Of a stretch of 64,000 bases of DNA, positions 38,901 through 52,073 are shown piece by piece. Within the stretch, counting starts at the first letter, position 1. Each line of letters starts with the position of its first letter. The position numbers and the translations under genes are program-made. The notes under the pieces were generated by a model. It was not told the DNA's origin. It searched no databases and saw only the letters and a program-made list of their open reading frames with translations. This stretch comes from Erigeron canadensis (Eukaryota > Streptophyta > Magnoliopsida > Asterales > Asteraceae): positions 28,768,735 through 28,832,734 of the forward strand of contig NC_057769.1 of NCBI RefSeq assembly GCF_010389155.1. Direction: 5' to 3'.

Positions 38901-41900
38901 AACAGAAGGGCCATAAGAAGAATAGCATATCAAACCTTTGAAAGCCCAATAGATGAGTGAATTTTACTGTACACAATCTTCTTTGCGATTGCATGCAACG
39001 GAAACAAAATTGCAGCAATAGCGCGTGCATACAGCCAATCTAATATTGCAACGATGTAAGAAGGTTGCTTCTGAGTTCTTGACAAACATTTACCCTGCAA
39101 GACAATACAAAGACTAATTAAAACATTATATTATCATATACCTAAGTAACTTCCCTCACGTGCAAGACAAAGGCTCGGATATGGCATATGGCAAATCACT
39201 AACTAGTCTTTCAGACTTTCTGAAAAAATACCGATTAAAGTCCATGGTATTTGGTAAATATGTAAAATATGTTATTACTTTTACATGACCATGAACATCA
39301 TTTCTCATTACTAAAAATAAGTCAGAAATCAACAGAATGATGAAAGTTGAACCTCATATATGTTTTTGAACTCCATATAAGCCATACTGATCTTAATCAA
39401 TGATAATGCAACCATCTTACGGATGGCAGAGCTGGTGGATATCTGTTTCTGGATCCCACTGAAGAGAAGGAAATACATTACAACGGTTTGAACAAGAAAG
39501 AGGTAAGCAGATACTAGCAGTGAAGGCTAATCACTAATCAGGCACAGAGCATGATGGCGACATTTGGAAAGAACTTTTGAGGTTTCAACTGGACAGTACT
39601 CAAAACCGATATCAGATTCATTGAGGAAAGGTAAGCACATTTTTAAGATCAATCAACTGCTTGCTTACAAAGAAAAAACTGAAATTTTACTTTTTAAAAC
39701 AGGCAACTTTAAGATTGCAGAAATAAATTTCCCTCTTGTAAGCAGATTATTTTGGAAATATACTTTGATGCTTGTTTAATTTGAAAGCTACATTAGTATT
39801 ATTTCTCTAATAGAACACATTAACCAAGATCAGTTAATCAAATATTACCTTACTTGCTATTCTAAAGTTCTAAAGAGTAACCAGAAAAGATGTACCTGTA
39901 TAGAGTTTGAAATACTAGAGGGACAGAAATCATAAATTGTGGCTGATAATTTCGCAAATCATCCTGCAACAAAGCTAAATGCATATCAGAAAACATAATG
40001 AAAATTTTGACGACTACAAATTTTTAGGACCACTGGTACATAGCATTGGAATATATTTTCTACTATTGATATTGATATCTATGAATATCCAACTGGAGTA
40101 AGAAATACCTTTAAGTATGTTGCAGTGGTGTATACTATCTCAACTCCCAAAGAAAGTATGAAATACCCGCATGAACGTTCATATGCATGCCAAGGTGGAA
40201 GCAGGCTTAGAAATCTATCCCCAGGCTCAGCAGGGACAACGTCCCACAAATTATTAACCTGGCAGATTACGGAAGCAAAATATCTTGAGAAAAGCATCAA
40301 GAATGATCCATTAAACAGAAGCAACAGATCTACCCATTAGTAGATCTATATGTGTGTCATACAGTTAATAGGTAAAAGTTATTCATATCTACTATATATT
40401 TGTAGCAACCGCATTAACGATTTACGCACCAAACTTAGACTATTACTCGCATAAATTTCACCTCCTCAAACATATTTAGACAAAACTACAGCGACAGAAA
40501 AAGGGAAGGAGAGGAGTTGTATTGGCAATAAAAGTAGCAAAATGAAAAGGATGAATAGCATGGAAATTTACTACGTGTTGAAATGGGTCGGATCGGGATG
40601 CGACTATAGTACAGATACCAAGTTGGGACTTGTATAGATAAACAATTTAGAAGGCTATATGTACTTAAATACACTTATAACAGCTTTCTAAGTTTCTAAC
40701 CATTTTGAACCATTTCCTTTTTTATAAATTTTCTTCATCCTGCCCGTTTTACCCATCAGAGATTAAACATTTGCCAGTTGACCTCTATAAGTAAATGGGT
40801 CGAAATAAACAACGTGGGGATAGTAATATATAGTGGAAAGATGACTCTCTTATTACAAAGCAAACTGAGTAAAAGGTGCAAAGAGACATTTGTACCTGGT
40901 GCAAAATATTACTATGTGTAAGCATTACTCCTTTTGGGTTACCGGTGGTCCCGCTTGTGTATATAAGAGTAGCAAGGTCATCAGACTTTATAGGCTCATA
41001 AAGATACTCCTCACCTACATATTTACAAATTAAGTCAAGATCCACCCTTAGCAATAAAGACCAATAAGATTATGTTAACGGTTAACCTCCAACTACAATA
41101 AGGTGATTTCAACAGAAGTAGATTCTAACAATAAAAATTTCCTAAGCTTATGAACAGTTTAAGTCATTACTTTACTTGGTTCTACTTCTGTGTCTTCCCA
41201 AGACATCAGGTGTGATATCTTCATTAAATTAAATGGATATAAGTATATAACAAGTATGTCTTGTACTTTTATCAATTTGATATTAATTTTGCAGTACCAT
41301 ACCCTGTTACCTTGGTTTCTCCTAACAAGTTGTCTAATAAGAACTAATTATAAGTAGCTATTGTCAATTAACTTACGGGCATCGTGTGAATCAACCAAAA
41401 TTGAACGATGTTCACGACCCATATCTATGATCTCCTTATAGCTATATGCAGGAATTCCCTCCTTCAAATGGCTAACAACGGATGATTTTTCCCCCCAAAG
41501 TAAGATGACAAATCTAACAGATGCCTTGGAATTAAAGGCCTCTGCCATCCGGTGATATAATTCAGGGTTATCCACAACAAGCGCAACACTGTTATGTAAA
41601 AGGATAATTTATGTTATTCTCTTAAGTGTAAAAGAAATAATTTAGTCATGGCAGCTACCCATGAGAACACCGAAGAATATACATTTACTGCAAACAAATA
41701 GAAGAAACCGCTAAAAGGGAATACATGTGCTAACCTTTCAGAATGATTATAGATGTGTAATAGCTCTTCCACCGACGACCTAGATCCCCTCACAACATTT
41801 ACTGCTCCTGTGGCCATAATACCTACAGCCAAACATATTGATATTACAATACATTTAAAATTGTAATTACCAAGTCTATCGATATTTAAAATAATCATGC

Positions 41901-44037
41901 ATTCAATGTTGGTCAAGTATAACTAGAATGCAAAAGGTATGTGAGGAATTCATGTCATACAAGAACTCGGGCATATTGGTTTACAATAAGGATGAATGCA
42001 ATCTACCTTGATCAGAAACAAGCCACCGGCAGGAATTGTCAGCAAAAAGTGCCATCTTTTCACATGGCTTGATTCCGATAACTCTTAAACCTTCAGAGAA
42101 GTTTAATATCTCCTGCTCCACCTGCAAGTTTGAAAATCAAATCTGAAGGTTTTAATATATGTATAATTAATAAGGGTAAAAACCTGTTGTGGCGTTAATA
42201 TGAAAAATGTAAAAGATGAAACAAATAAAGACCCAAAAAGAAGACCTGCTTGTAAGTCATATATGTGGGAGGGTCATGATGTGGATCCACCAATGCAAAC
42301 CGATCGCCAAACTTTTCTGCTGAGGACCTCCAAATGTCAGGAATCGTTTCTAATTCTGTAGTGAATGCATTATTCTCTGACAGTAAAGGAGTTTCAAGGA
42401 GAGGTGCATACTTGCGAACTTGCTTTGTTTCCGTCTATAAGTAAGTATTATGTTGGAAAGATCATAATCTTTAATCAATATAGAAAATATTACTATGTCA
42501 TCCTCCTATTACAACTTCACTAAGAAACAGTCATGTAACTAAATGTAAGCATCAGAATCATCTCATAGCATTTTTTAGGGGGGTTTGAAGTTCAAAATAT
42601 TAAAATAACTGACATTATTCATGTCACATTATATTATTTTGTAAATGTGGAATAACTAATGAGAAAAAGAGAATTCCAAACCGGCAGAATAAAACAGAGT
42701 AATTACACATATGCCTAAAACTATCAAATCAAAAATATGCATAATCTATTTGATGCTTGAAAATGACACATGCATTTTATCTCTCCTCATTAATTCCTTC
42801 GTTATTTTTCATGTATCTTAATCTCACGATCAGTCATATATTTTGGCAAAACAGATGGGTTGGAATAACAGGTCAAAATGGATTCTGGTTAATACCAGTA
42901 ACTTGCAGTATGCGTGTTAAACGGGTCAGGTTGACATGAACAAACTATCTTGCTCTTCTTTTTGGTTTTCTATAAAAAGTACTTTGTTAAATGTGATAAG
43001 AAAGTTGTTTATGTCAATAAGTACAATATATTTTGGACACGATGCCTAGCTACCGCCTTTCTTGGAGTTTTGGTTGCTAAGTTCAATCATCTTTTGAAGT
43101 TCGGCATCCTATCTCCAACCTATGGACTATCGGCTAAAAAGAAAGCTCTGGAAGCCAGAGTTCTAGTTATCTAACAAAAGCAATTTTCGGTAGGTTGCAC
43201 TAAAAGTACAATTTGCCAATTTAGGCAACTTTAACCCGATCCAGAGGCGGTACCAGGAAAAATTTCAAAAGGGGGCAAAATTAAAAGTCCAAAAAAACAA
43301 AATTCTAAAAGGGGGCAAAATGTTAAAAACCTATAGGAAAATTTAAAAATTTCATAAAAATTTCAAAAATACATGACAAAATCTAAATTTTGGAGGGGGC
43401 ATTTGCCCCTCTTGCCCCCCATGTAGGCACGCCACTGACCCGATCGATCCATTTGACCCGTTTCCTTCTTAGCTTTATAATTTTTTACTATTTAACTTTA
43501 CCCATTTGACTAATTACACACGTAACATAACCCGGATCAACTCATTCATAAGTTAGCAAGTTAAAATTGTCACTCTAGAAATACGGTAACATCGTCCTTC
43601 TTTTAATTGATTACCGGTTTCTTACTTATCATTTTCTAGTACAATTTGTTATCTAAGCAAAAAAGATTCAACAAAAGTCAAGACATCAAGATCAAATCAC
43701 ACAAACATATTAATTAATTAATCATAACCAACAATATTCTCTTCAAAAAAAAAACCATATAAATACAATAATATAATATATAATATATAGATATAAAATC
43801 ATTAAAAGAAAACATAGATACCTTATATTCGGCAGAAACTGGAATTCCATGACACAAACTAATATGATCACGAACAAGTTTCTTTTTGAAAAAAGACACA
43901 TTTCTGGGGTTGACTTTAACGTTGACATTACTTCTTAACCGACAGCAAAATGGATTTCGGACATGAATATAAGAAGATTGAAAAATGTTGTTTGATGTGA
44001 TCGAAACAGACATTGAATTCATGTACAATAATGTCAT
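35916..44037 (-). CDS. AAE15/16-type chloroplast acyl-activating enzyme, copy 1
   Basis: AMP-forming long-chain acyl-CoA/acyl-ACP synthetase family. The nearest known proteins (Arabidopsis AAE15/16) activate fatty acids in plastids for elongation. Eighteen exons: 43822-44037, 42246-42434, 42007-42121, 41735-41822, 41377-41588, 40896-41014, 40109-40258, 39896-39963, 39353-39458, 38936-39094, 38438-38491, 38280-38360, 38052-38189, 37407-37566, 37225-37304, 36765-36910, 36406-36463, 35916-36008. They splice to 743 residues with no stop. It has a Ser-rich basic N-terminus like a transit peptide, the ATP loop [12 protein letters not shown] (292-303), [16 protein letters not shown], and catalytic Lys724 in TATLKIRR, where copy 2 has TPTMKIRR. 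Intron 1 carries a family A MITE. It seems to be the more diverged copy. Confidence 0.93.
43242..43437 (-). mobile_element. hAT-type MITE, family A, in AAE copy 1 intron 1
   Basis: A 196-bp element beginning CAGAGGCGGTACCAGG, flanked by the perfect 8-bp duplication ACCCGATC (43234-43241 and 43438-43445). Inverted relative to the copy at 778-972. Confidence 0.85.
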
Positions 44038-44500
44038 GTTTTATGTGTGTAATTGTTTGTGTCAAATAAATGGATCTTTATAAATAGTGGGTGTGATATA
44101 GATATAGATATATGTAAGTAGGTAAATGGACTTTGAACTTTCCGAGATTGAAGACAATGAAATGTGGGCATTTGTGAGAGATCATCGTTCGGCAAGTTTT
44201 AATGCTTCAGACCATCAACCATGACGTCATCTTTTTTTAGTTATGTTCGTTACTATTGTACTCTTGTAAGATTTATCCAAATGATATTTGTTACACAAGT
44301 TTTGATGAATCTATCACACGATATAACTTTTTGAATATATTGTACAAGTTCTTAAAATATATGTGTTAGTTAATCAAAACTTGTGGTACGAATATCACTT
44401 TTTTAGATAATATCAACCTTTTTTTTAAAAAAATATAAATTCTTTTAAACAATAACTTAAAAATCATATTAAAATAATAAGAAGGTAACATGTGTTATTC
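44038..44500. other. Promoter side of AAE copy 1
   Basis: Upstream DNA of the minus-strand gene: TATA-rich sequence (around 44080-44115) within 80 bp of the start codon, then AT-rich spacer. No gene. Confidence 0.45.
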
Positions 44501-44784
44501 ACTAGCGCGTTTGGTTCACAAAATGTTTTTGTTAGGAATGAAATCTGTCAACAGAATTGGATTCCGCAGGAATGGAATTTGATGAAATATTTTTTGTTTT
44601 CTTAAAATTCAAGAGAATGAAGGAATCAAATTCCATCCAATAACCAAAAGGATTGGAGTTTTCATCCTTTGTACATTCCAATGGAATGAAATTTCATCAT
44701 CTTTTTACAACCAAACGTACTATGGAATGGAATTCAATTCCAATTCCATCAGATTCAATCAGATCTGTGAAACAAACGCGTAGT
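44501..44784. mobile_element. TIR MITE, 284 bp
   Basis: Ends ACTAGCGCGTTTGGTTCACA and TGTGAAACAAACGCGTAGT pair as inverted repeats. The interior repeats GGAATGGAATT-type motifs in both orientations. No unambiguous target duplication. Non-coding. Confidence 0.6.
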
Positions 44785-44935
44785 CTCTTTCCTAATCTTG
44801 CCGTTTGATTTTTTCGCATCTCATCATCTCATGATTAGAATGATCTTTAGGCTATTTAGTTAGGAGGTTTAATCATTTCCCATTTTATTTTTCTTTTGGT
44901 AGCTGGTTAAATAATAGAAATGTTTTACTTTTTTA

Positions 44936-45055
44936 CTACTCGTGCAACGTGGCGACAAAGCGGTTGTAAGATGGTGGTGGTAGTGATGTGGCTAATTGAT
45001 GTAAAGAAACCATGTAGATAGTTTATGAGGCAAAAAATATATGGTGTAACTATGT
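44936..45055 (-). mobile_element. Helitron family H fragment
   Basis: CGTGCAACGTGGCGAC, the GGTGGTGGTAGTGATG stretch and the following ATTGATGTAAAG match the 3' part of the short Helitrons at 46736 and 23818. The terminal CTAG is lost. Confidence 0.45.
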
Positions 45056-45647
45056 AAGATTGGCATGAGCGTTTTCAATATTGAAAATATATAATGTTGA
45101 ACAAATAAGTATAATCATTGTATAGCAGTCATAGATAAATGTGGTTAGACATGTATCTTTTATGTTTCATACCATTTCGTTGTTTTGTAGTTCAGCTTGA
45201 TTATTTTTCACGTATTGGGCATGAGATATCGTATGAAATGGTGTAATAATTTAGAAAATAAACTCTTTTTTCATACTTTCCAATTTAGTAAAGTACTCAT
45301 TTCGTTCCATATCAACCATGTAATTATATCAACAGAAAAGAACTTCTACTATATAATTATTGGTTAGAAAATAAATTTTTAAAAATAGTTTGTCAATATC
45401 AAAAAATACACTCATTATGAGACAGAGAATATGAAAACATCTCCTGCCGTATTAGTTGATAAACACCTTTTGTTTTCATCAAAAGTATCAAACAATGTTT
45501 TAACTAATTTTTATTATGAACAAATTTTGCTTTAAACTCTTTTAAAAATAAAATACTCCATAATATCTTTAGTTCTTTACCAAAACTTCTTTAGACAATA
45601 TTTAATTCTGTAAACTCTATGTTTCATTGTTCCAACATTTCCAAAGG

Positions 45648-45947
45648 CAGAGGTGGCTCAACAGTACTATGGGACTAGGCGATCGTTTTAGGCCCTCAAA
45701 TTTCTAAGGCCTTCAAATCTTGTATATTAGACTTAGTGTTTGAATTTTGGACTAAGTATCATTATATAATTCGCATTGCAGTAACGCCTTTTTGATTTTT
45801 GCATCAACATCTGCATATTTTTTTTATTACTTGTAGTTCAATAATAAAAGATGAGTTATTTTTTTTTTACTTTAGTTTATATGGTAATGAACTAGACCCC
45901 CAAAATTAATCTCGTTTGAGGCCTCCAAAAACTTTAAGCCGCTACTG
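45648..45947 (+). mobile_element. hAT-type MITE, family B, with perfect target duplication
   Basis: A 300-bp element with ends CAGAGGTGGCTCAAC and TTTAAGCCGCTACTG, flanked by TCCAAAGG on both sides (45640-45647, 45948-45955). It inserted at the edge of another MITE (about 45950-46110). Confidence 0.85.
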
Positions 45948-45949
45948 TC

Positions 45950-46110
45950 CAAAGGTGTATGAGATTACGTTTTAAAGTGATTATTTGATTATTATGTTTG
46001 TAAAATACAAATAATCTAAAAAGGTATTTGATAAAAAAGTGATTATTGCTATAAAAATGCAATTTGAAAACATAAAAATCTATTTTGAAAACCCAACGCC
46101 AAACACCCCC
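45950..46110. mobile_element. Foldback MITE, family C copy 1
   Basis: Matches 49256-49450 in layout: GATTATTTGATTATTATGTTTGTAAAA near the left, CAACGCCAAACACCCCC at the right. The left end abuts the target duplication of the family B MITE. Confidence 0.5.
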
Positions 46111-46735
46111 AGATCATTGAGCAAGAAGTTACGAAGTATTTGTTGATTGTTAAGTCTTATTCTTGAATGCCAATAAGTTTTTAATAACGTTTTTTTTTTA
46201 ATTTAGATAAATAAGTGAAGGAAATGATAATAGCCATAAAGATACGTCTAAAAATCACCTATAACTTTAAAACTTTGACACGTGTGTTCTACTAAGTCTC
46301 TTTCTCAATCTTATCCCTTGAATATTCCAAATGTCATCATCATATAGTTATTGTTATGTTCTATTTTTTTTTACATCTTATTACTTTTATTGTTTTTATA
46401 CATTATTTCTACTGTCGTTACATGTTTAGTTACATTTTGTTTTAAAAAGAATTGGGTTTCAAAACTTGATATAAATATATGTGTAGTACATTGATCGTAC
46501 TATTATGTATTTTTTGTATCTAGAACTTTGTCATGTAAAAAGTGTGTTCCACGACAATATACGTGTGCAATGACTATTGATGTCTATATATATATACACA
46601 CAATATGTACTATTATTAAAGTCGGAACCTGAACCATGCATCTTTCTCTCTCTTCCCTCCTACACCCCGATCCATATGAAATTAAAATGAGAACTTTCAT
46701 TTCAATTTCACCATTAGGATTTTTTTATATAATTA
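46111..46735. other. Intergenic, AT-rich
   Basis: No gene. A short pyrimidine-rich stretch at 46640-46670 and the start of an open frame at 46636 lead straight into a Helitron and are not a real gene. Confidence 0.4.
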
Positions 46736-47047
46736 CTAGATGGGTACACGCACAACGCAACAGCGATGATGGAGAGGGTGATGGTGGGGGCAACGCCGCA
46801 ACGGTGACGGTGGCGGTGGTGGCAGTAGGAATATGGTTATTAATGTAAGAGTCATTGATGTAAAAAGGAGGTTTGTAGTCATTTTAAGGATTGAGGGTGT
46901 ATGTTGTAAATAATTTCACTAAAAGTATTATAAATATATTAAGTGAAAATATTTAAATTAGAAAATAAAAGATAAAGGTATTTGGGTATAAAAAAGTTTG
47001 AATTTTTTAAACTAAGGGAGACCATTTTGCTTATAAAAGATTATAGA
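46736..47047 (-). mobile_element. Short non-autonomous Helitron (family H), complete
   Basis: On the minus strand it begins TC at 47047 after host A (TCTATAATCTTTTATAAGC) and ends CTAG at 46736 before host T. A hairpin-prone region (CGTTGTGCGTG) precedes the end. 312 bp; the near-identical length of 53908-54218 (311 bp) confirms the limits. Confidence 0.75.
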
Positions 47048-47278
47048 TTTAATCCTAAAAAAAATAATAAAAAATTTAGTGTGACGTATAAAAAGTTAAA
47101 AACCATAGATAGTGAACTTAGACTAATAGCATTTAAGTATCATCATTGATCATGCCTAATTAAGTAAATTTATTACCAAGTGAAAATAATCATTACTTCT
47201 TAATAAAGCAAACTCACTTAATTCTTTTTTAACTTTCTATCTTTAAAATATTCTTACTAATATAACTAATAGTTTCTT

Positions 47279-48010
47279 TTTTAGGACGACAAGATTTATT
47301 ATAAATTTAAATAGTCAACTAGCAAGGTACTAGAGAACGAAAGTACAAAACAATACAATCTAAAATACAAAAATTATACATCTAGATCATTCTCGTGACT
47401 TTAACTACTAAGACTGCAAAAAGATTAAAAAAACACGTGTCAAGACCCGAGAAAAAATCATCAACGAAGGCCGAACCACTAGTTTTCATTTTGTGATGTT
47501 TTTGGTGCAGTCCCAAACAAGTCTCGAGGAAAGAAATAACAACATAGAGCAAAAGATATCTAAGAAAAAAACAAAAACATGCTATATGACGTTAGCCACA
47601 AATGAAACGCCAGAAAGCAATCCAAGTATCCCATGATGAGGTATCCTTCCTGTCCCAACTATGAATCCATAAGAAAGAAGTAGATACAATAGCATTAAAA
47701 ATTTCCAACCCGCTCACATGAATGTTGTTACGAAGGATGTTGTTTCTAGCCTTTTGAATGTGCCACCAAGATGTGAAAAAAATCGCCTCGAGTCTCTCAC
47801 GAGTGTTCCCATTTAGAAATAGGGAGTCACCAGTTTCGTAATTCTTCAGGATATGCGTAAGGAAGATCCAGCCGAGTCCAAATGCTCAAAAGAGATTTAA
47901 GTTCAGCCGCAATTTTGCTGTATGAAAAAGATGATTTATAATCTCCACACCAGAGTTTCAATGCATGCAACGGAACATATTGACACCAATTCCCCATTAA
48001 ATTCCACACC
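47279..48010 (-). mobile_element. LINE 3' end (zf-RVT region), truncated and broken
   Basis: Minus-strand frames around 47570-48009 read as the C-terminal zinc-knuckle/tail region of plant LINE reverse transcriptases (WWHIQKARNNILRNN, FLWIHSWDRK). A frame change or deletion occurs near 47828, followed by an untranslated tail to an A-rich end near 47279. 5'-truncated as typical for LINEs; no working reverse transcriptase remains. Confidence 0.6.
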
Positions 48011-48579
48011 CACTAGTTTTATTAATACCCAATATAACCCTAATAAAACTAACTTATGATATCCATTTCTCAATTTTTAAAATAATTCTAACCTCTTAGA
48101 TTAATAACCAATACTACTCGTATCGTCACCACCACTAATTGTTGTTGTGCTACCTTCACATTGACGTTACTATTATTGACGTCGCATCACGCAGACAGTC
48201 TAATACTGTAAAATAAAATGAAACAAACACTAGTTAAAAGTTATTGTTAAAATAAATTTAAAAGAATGTCAAAATAGATGATTGTTATTATATAAATGAA
48301 AGTAAACATAAAATATACGATCAAAAAGTCACTACTCCACTCATGTCCTTTTTTCCCTTCGGTTGGCCCAAAGTAACCGGTGGTTTTGAAATGGTATTTC
48401 CATTCCCCCAACTAGACCCGATTACACTGCCACCACCCTATAAAGATAACCCAAAGTCCATGAAAAAAAGCACCCTGAATCTCAATCACCTAATCAAATG
48501 CATATGGGCTCTTATTACCAGCTCTCGGACCGTTCCTAGCTTATTAAGTTAAAACAAGACCTTTCATTACTGTGATATC
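48011..48579. other. Intergenic
   Basis: No supported gene. An open frame at 48343-48552 has no recognisable domain, and its Pro-rich translation looks like non-coding sequence. Confidence 0.35.
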
Positions 48580-49075
48580 AGTTTTTTTCAGTTAAGCAAC
48601 CATAAAAAGCTCTGCTACTGCAATGGAGAATCTATATAATCTGTTCATGTTGTTGTGTCCAATTAAGCATTGCATAATGTTAGAGAATCTGTATCAGTGT
48701 CAGCATCTGTCGAGACAGCTATGTATAGAGGATGGATTTATCTGTTTGTTCTTGTGTGCCTCTTTTGTTTAAACTTTAAAGATCGATTATACTGTAATCA
48801 TTGGTAGATGTGTAAATAGCTAAATTTTAGGATAATAAAAGCATGTGTGTCAATGTAATACATTCTAAAAATTGACTTGGTTAAACTGAACTTACTTTTA
48901 GCATCTCACCAAACCCGCCCACTTGGTTAAACTGAAATTTTTTGTAAAGTCAGAGAGGATGTACTTCAACAATGTGCTCGAGCAGCCCCTAAATTCTATG
49001 TTTGTAATTCTGTCGGAAGTCTTGTTAATTTACTATATAGTAACCAATTGTATCACGTCTATTCAACATTTTTAG
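48580..49075 (+). pseudogene. Deletion derivative of the F-box/LRR pseudogene
   Basis: Matches three separated parts of the 50.5-52.5 kb pseudogene: its 5' leader and first codons (50480-50543), intron-like DNA from about 51484-51750, and 3' flank from about 52370-52510. The first junction falls at a shared GAATCTA, present at both parental points, so an internal deletion at microhomology is likely. No coding capacity remains. Confidence 0.75.
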
Positions 49076-50470
49076 AATGTGACATTCGTGTATTTAATTT
49101 TGTAAAGATATTTTTTGTTTTTAATATATAATCTTCTTATCTGTTTTTCATTGACATAAAAGATCACTTTCTTTGTCATAAAATCTTCTATATTTTGTTA
49201 AAATAGTTAATATAATCTAAATAAATATAGATGTATTGCCTAAACCATAAATATAAGAGGTTGTTTGGGATTGAATTATAAAATAATTACTTGATTATTA
49301 CATTTGTAAAACGCAAAATAATTTAAAAAAATGTTTGTATAAAAAAGTGATTATCTGCTATGAAAACGCAGTTTTGGAGAAGCATGTTTACTCAAAACGC
49401 GGTTTTGAAAACGCAAAATTTGTTTTGTAATCGCAATAGCAAACACCCCTAAATATACCAGCATAACACCCGCATAATAAGCAGTGTTAGATATTTTTTT
49501 TGACTGTTATTTAGTTCGTTATAGCCTCGCAAAGGGGAAATAGTATATCATTTTAGAAATAAAACATTATTCTCGATAAATTATGAAAAAATAATGATTT
49601 AACTTGTTAACAAAAATTTAAGTTATGAAGTATTTATATTGTATTTTATGTATATTATAATCATTAAACAAAGTTACATAAAAACCTAAATAGTAAAAAG
49701 TTTAAGCTCTAATTAAATTAGATAATTATGTATATCGACCGAATGTTTAAAAGATATATAGTAAAATGTTAAAGTTTACAATTTAATTGGCATTTTCTAT
49801 AAATTAGATTTTTTTTTATGTATTATCATATTTTTTTTACTATTGATTGTATAAGAATTCATGTTAATATTTAATTCGGAATAAATTAATGAATTCTTAA
49901 AGAGATGCCATCAATTTTATGTCTGTCTTTTTAAGAGTTAAGAACAAAAGAAATGTTTAAAGGTTTTGATATTGATCAAAGACAGAAAACTTATCATCTT
50001 TATAATTAATATGACTTTTAAAGAAGTATACTATATCTGTAATGTTTATTGGATTAAATATTATTTTAATGTTTTGTTTCTGTTGTTTTGGTTTATTTTT
50101 TATCATTTACTAATCGTCGCGATATTTGACGAATAAAGATAAATTCTATTCGTGGTTCTTAAATTCGAATATCATCCTGCCTAAAAGACGTAAGTAATGA
50201 TAAGTGAAACAATAAAGCGAACTTCAAAAAGAAAGTTGTAACTTTAAAAGCATTTATAGGTTTTTGATTTATATAGAGTTTTTCTTTGATATGTAAGCTA
50301 TATCTAAACTCATACTACAACCGTTATACTCGTGTAATAAACCGTCATCTCACGGATTTAATCTAATTTTTGTTACTATATAAAAAACTAACTTTATCGT
50401 AAAATAACTGCAACTATTACGAGTAGTGTATAAAGGCTGGAAACTGAAAATGAACCGACCAAACTTGTCT
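49076..50470. other. Intergenic, AT-rich
   Basis: No gene. Contains the family C MITE at 49256-49450; the rest is AT-rich low-complexity DNA. Confidence 0.4.
49256..49450. mobile_element. Foldback MITE, family C copy 2
   Basis: Left AGAGGTTGTTTGGGATTG and right CAATAGCAAACACCCCT pair as imperfect inverted repeats. AAAACGC/GCGTTTT motifs repeat inside. Compare 45950-46110. Confidence 0.55.
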
Positions 50471-50531
50471 GATTTCAGTTTTTTTTTTTTTTTTTTCCAT
50501 TTAAGCAACCAATAAAAGATCTGCTACTGCC

Positions 50532-52073
50532 ATGGAGAATCTACAAGTAAAAGAAAAAGAAGGTGAAGGAAATCAACCTTCAAAACGGATCACCAAAACC
50601 CAACAAAAAGGAGGAGGAGAAGATCGAATAAGTTGACATCCTTTGTCGGAAACAAAACAGGCAATAAGAACAGGTACTCTTTCAAAAAGATGGCAACATC
50701 TTTGGCCTTGAGTTCCCCGTCTTGGTTTTATGTTATTCAAGAGTTGCCCGATTTTTATACTATCTGGGAGTCCTTGTTTGGACACTTTGAAGTTGGAGTG
50801 TTGCTATGGTTATTCACGGCTTGATATTACCTCTAAGAGTGTTAACAACTTGGTGATCAATGGATACGAACCTTGTTTTTCATCACTAACAATCAAGGGT
50901 GAGTTGTGGTTAAGGGAGATTTTGCTCCGAGATGTGTCTTCTTTAGTCAAAGCTGAATTAGATTATGAATTGCGGGAGGCATCTCAAGAAAAAAAGATGC
51001 TCAAGAGGTTTTTACTAAATCTTCGCCATGTTAAAGAGCTTAAACTTGGGCATTCCAGTTCCGAGGTATATCTGCATTATGTGTATTTGTCAAGATGATT
51101 GATTAGTAGTTGTTATATCACTTAATTTGTTTTGTGTATAGTTGATTAAAGTCAAATTGTATATTGCTCTTTGAAGGAAAAAAAAGGTTTGTGAATAATA
51201 GTGCTACTTTTAAGGAATATTAGAATAAGATAATTAGTTTACGCTTATTCCAATAGTTAAATTCTTTACTAAACAGATTAGTTTCAATATTGAAAACAAA
51301 TTATTGCGAATTTGTCAAGATAATCGGCTCACGATAACTCTTGTATAGATTCAGGACAAAGCTACCCTTATGTGAGTTGGCAAAGAATGTTTAGTTAGTG
51401 ATTGTTTCTGCAAGCTTAGTGGAGACCCTTTCTGTTGCTCTGATATAGTTTTCTTCTTGATAGTATTACTTGCTTTTCGAATGAATCTATACAATCAGTT
51501 CATGTTGTTGTGTCCAATTAAGCATTGTATATATGTCTTGACCCCGATAGAGAATCTGTTTCAGTGTCTGCATCTGTCCACATCTATCCAGGCCTCTATG
51601 TATAGAGGATGGATTTATCTGATTTTTTTGTTTGTTCTTGTGTGCCTCTTTTGTTTAAAGATAGATTATTCAGGATCATAAGGGCATGTGTGTCAATGTA
51701 AGCTAATCTGTAAAATTGACTTAGTTTAACTGCAACTAATTTTAGCATCTTACCATACCCGCCTATATTGCCACAACACTATAAAATCCATGTAGGGATC
51801 TTACAGTTATTATTTCTTTTGTTGTGTTCTGATGTATTTTTACTCATTGGCAAGGTTCTCGCTTATTTGGAAGTTAAAGGCATCTTACGCCCTTCAGACC
51901 TGAAGGGTGTAGATGTTACTTTATGTTCATACTCTGAATATTTATCAGACGCGCTTGATGGTAGTGATAATGACTCATCTGATGATGGTGACTCATCTGA
52001 TACCGGTGCATCTGATGGTGACTCAGTTGAACGCAGAGATTCAGAGGAACCAGTGCTTGACGAGGTTAACTAA
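50532..52073 (+). pseudogene. F-box / leucine-rich repeat (FBD-like) pseudogene
   Basis: Starts at an ATG with a Lys/Glu-rich leader ending EDRIS, the usual lead-in to an F-box. About 28 bp of the F-box is then missing, shifting the frame. The next frame keeps TKQAIRTGTLSKRWQHLWP but meets a TGA where a Trp codon is expected. LRR-like sequence follows (CLDTLKLECC, VKELKLGH), ending near 51098. A later segment (51856-52073) adds LAYLEVKGILRPSDLKG and an acidic Asp/Ser tail. F-box proteins are SCF ligase substrate receptors; this copy is not functional as read. Confidence 0.85.

Noticed and set aside
46636..46848. 70-residue frame with a Gly/Ala/Val-rich end
   Set aside because: Crosses into the short Helitron at 46736; the repetitive part is the family's GGTGG stretch.
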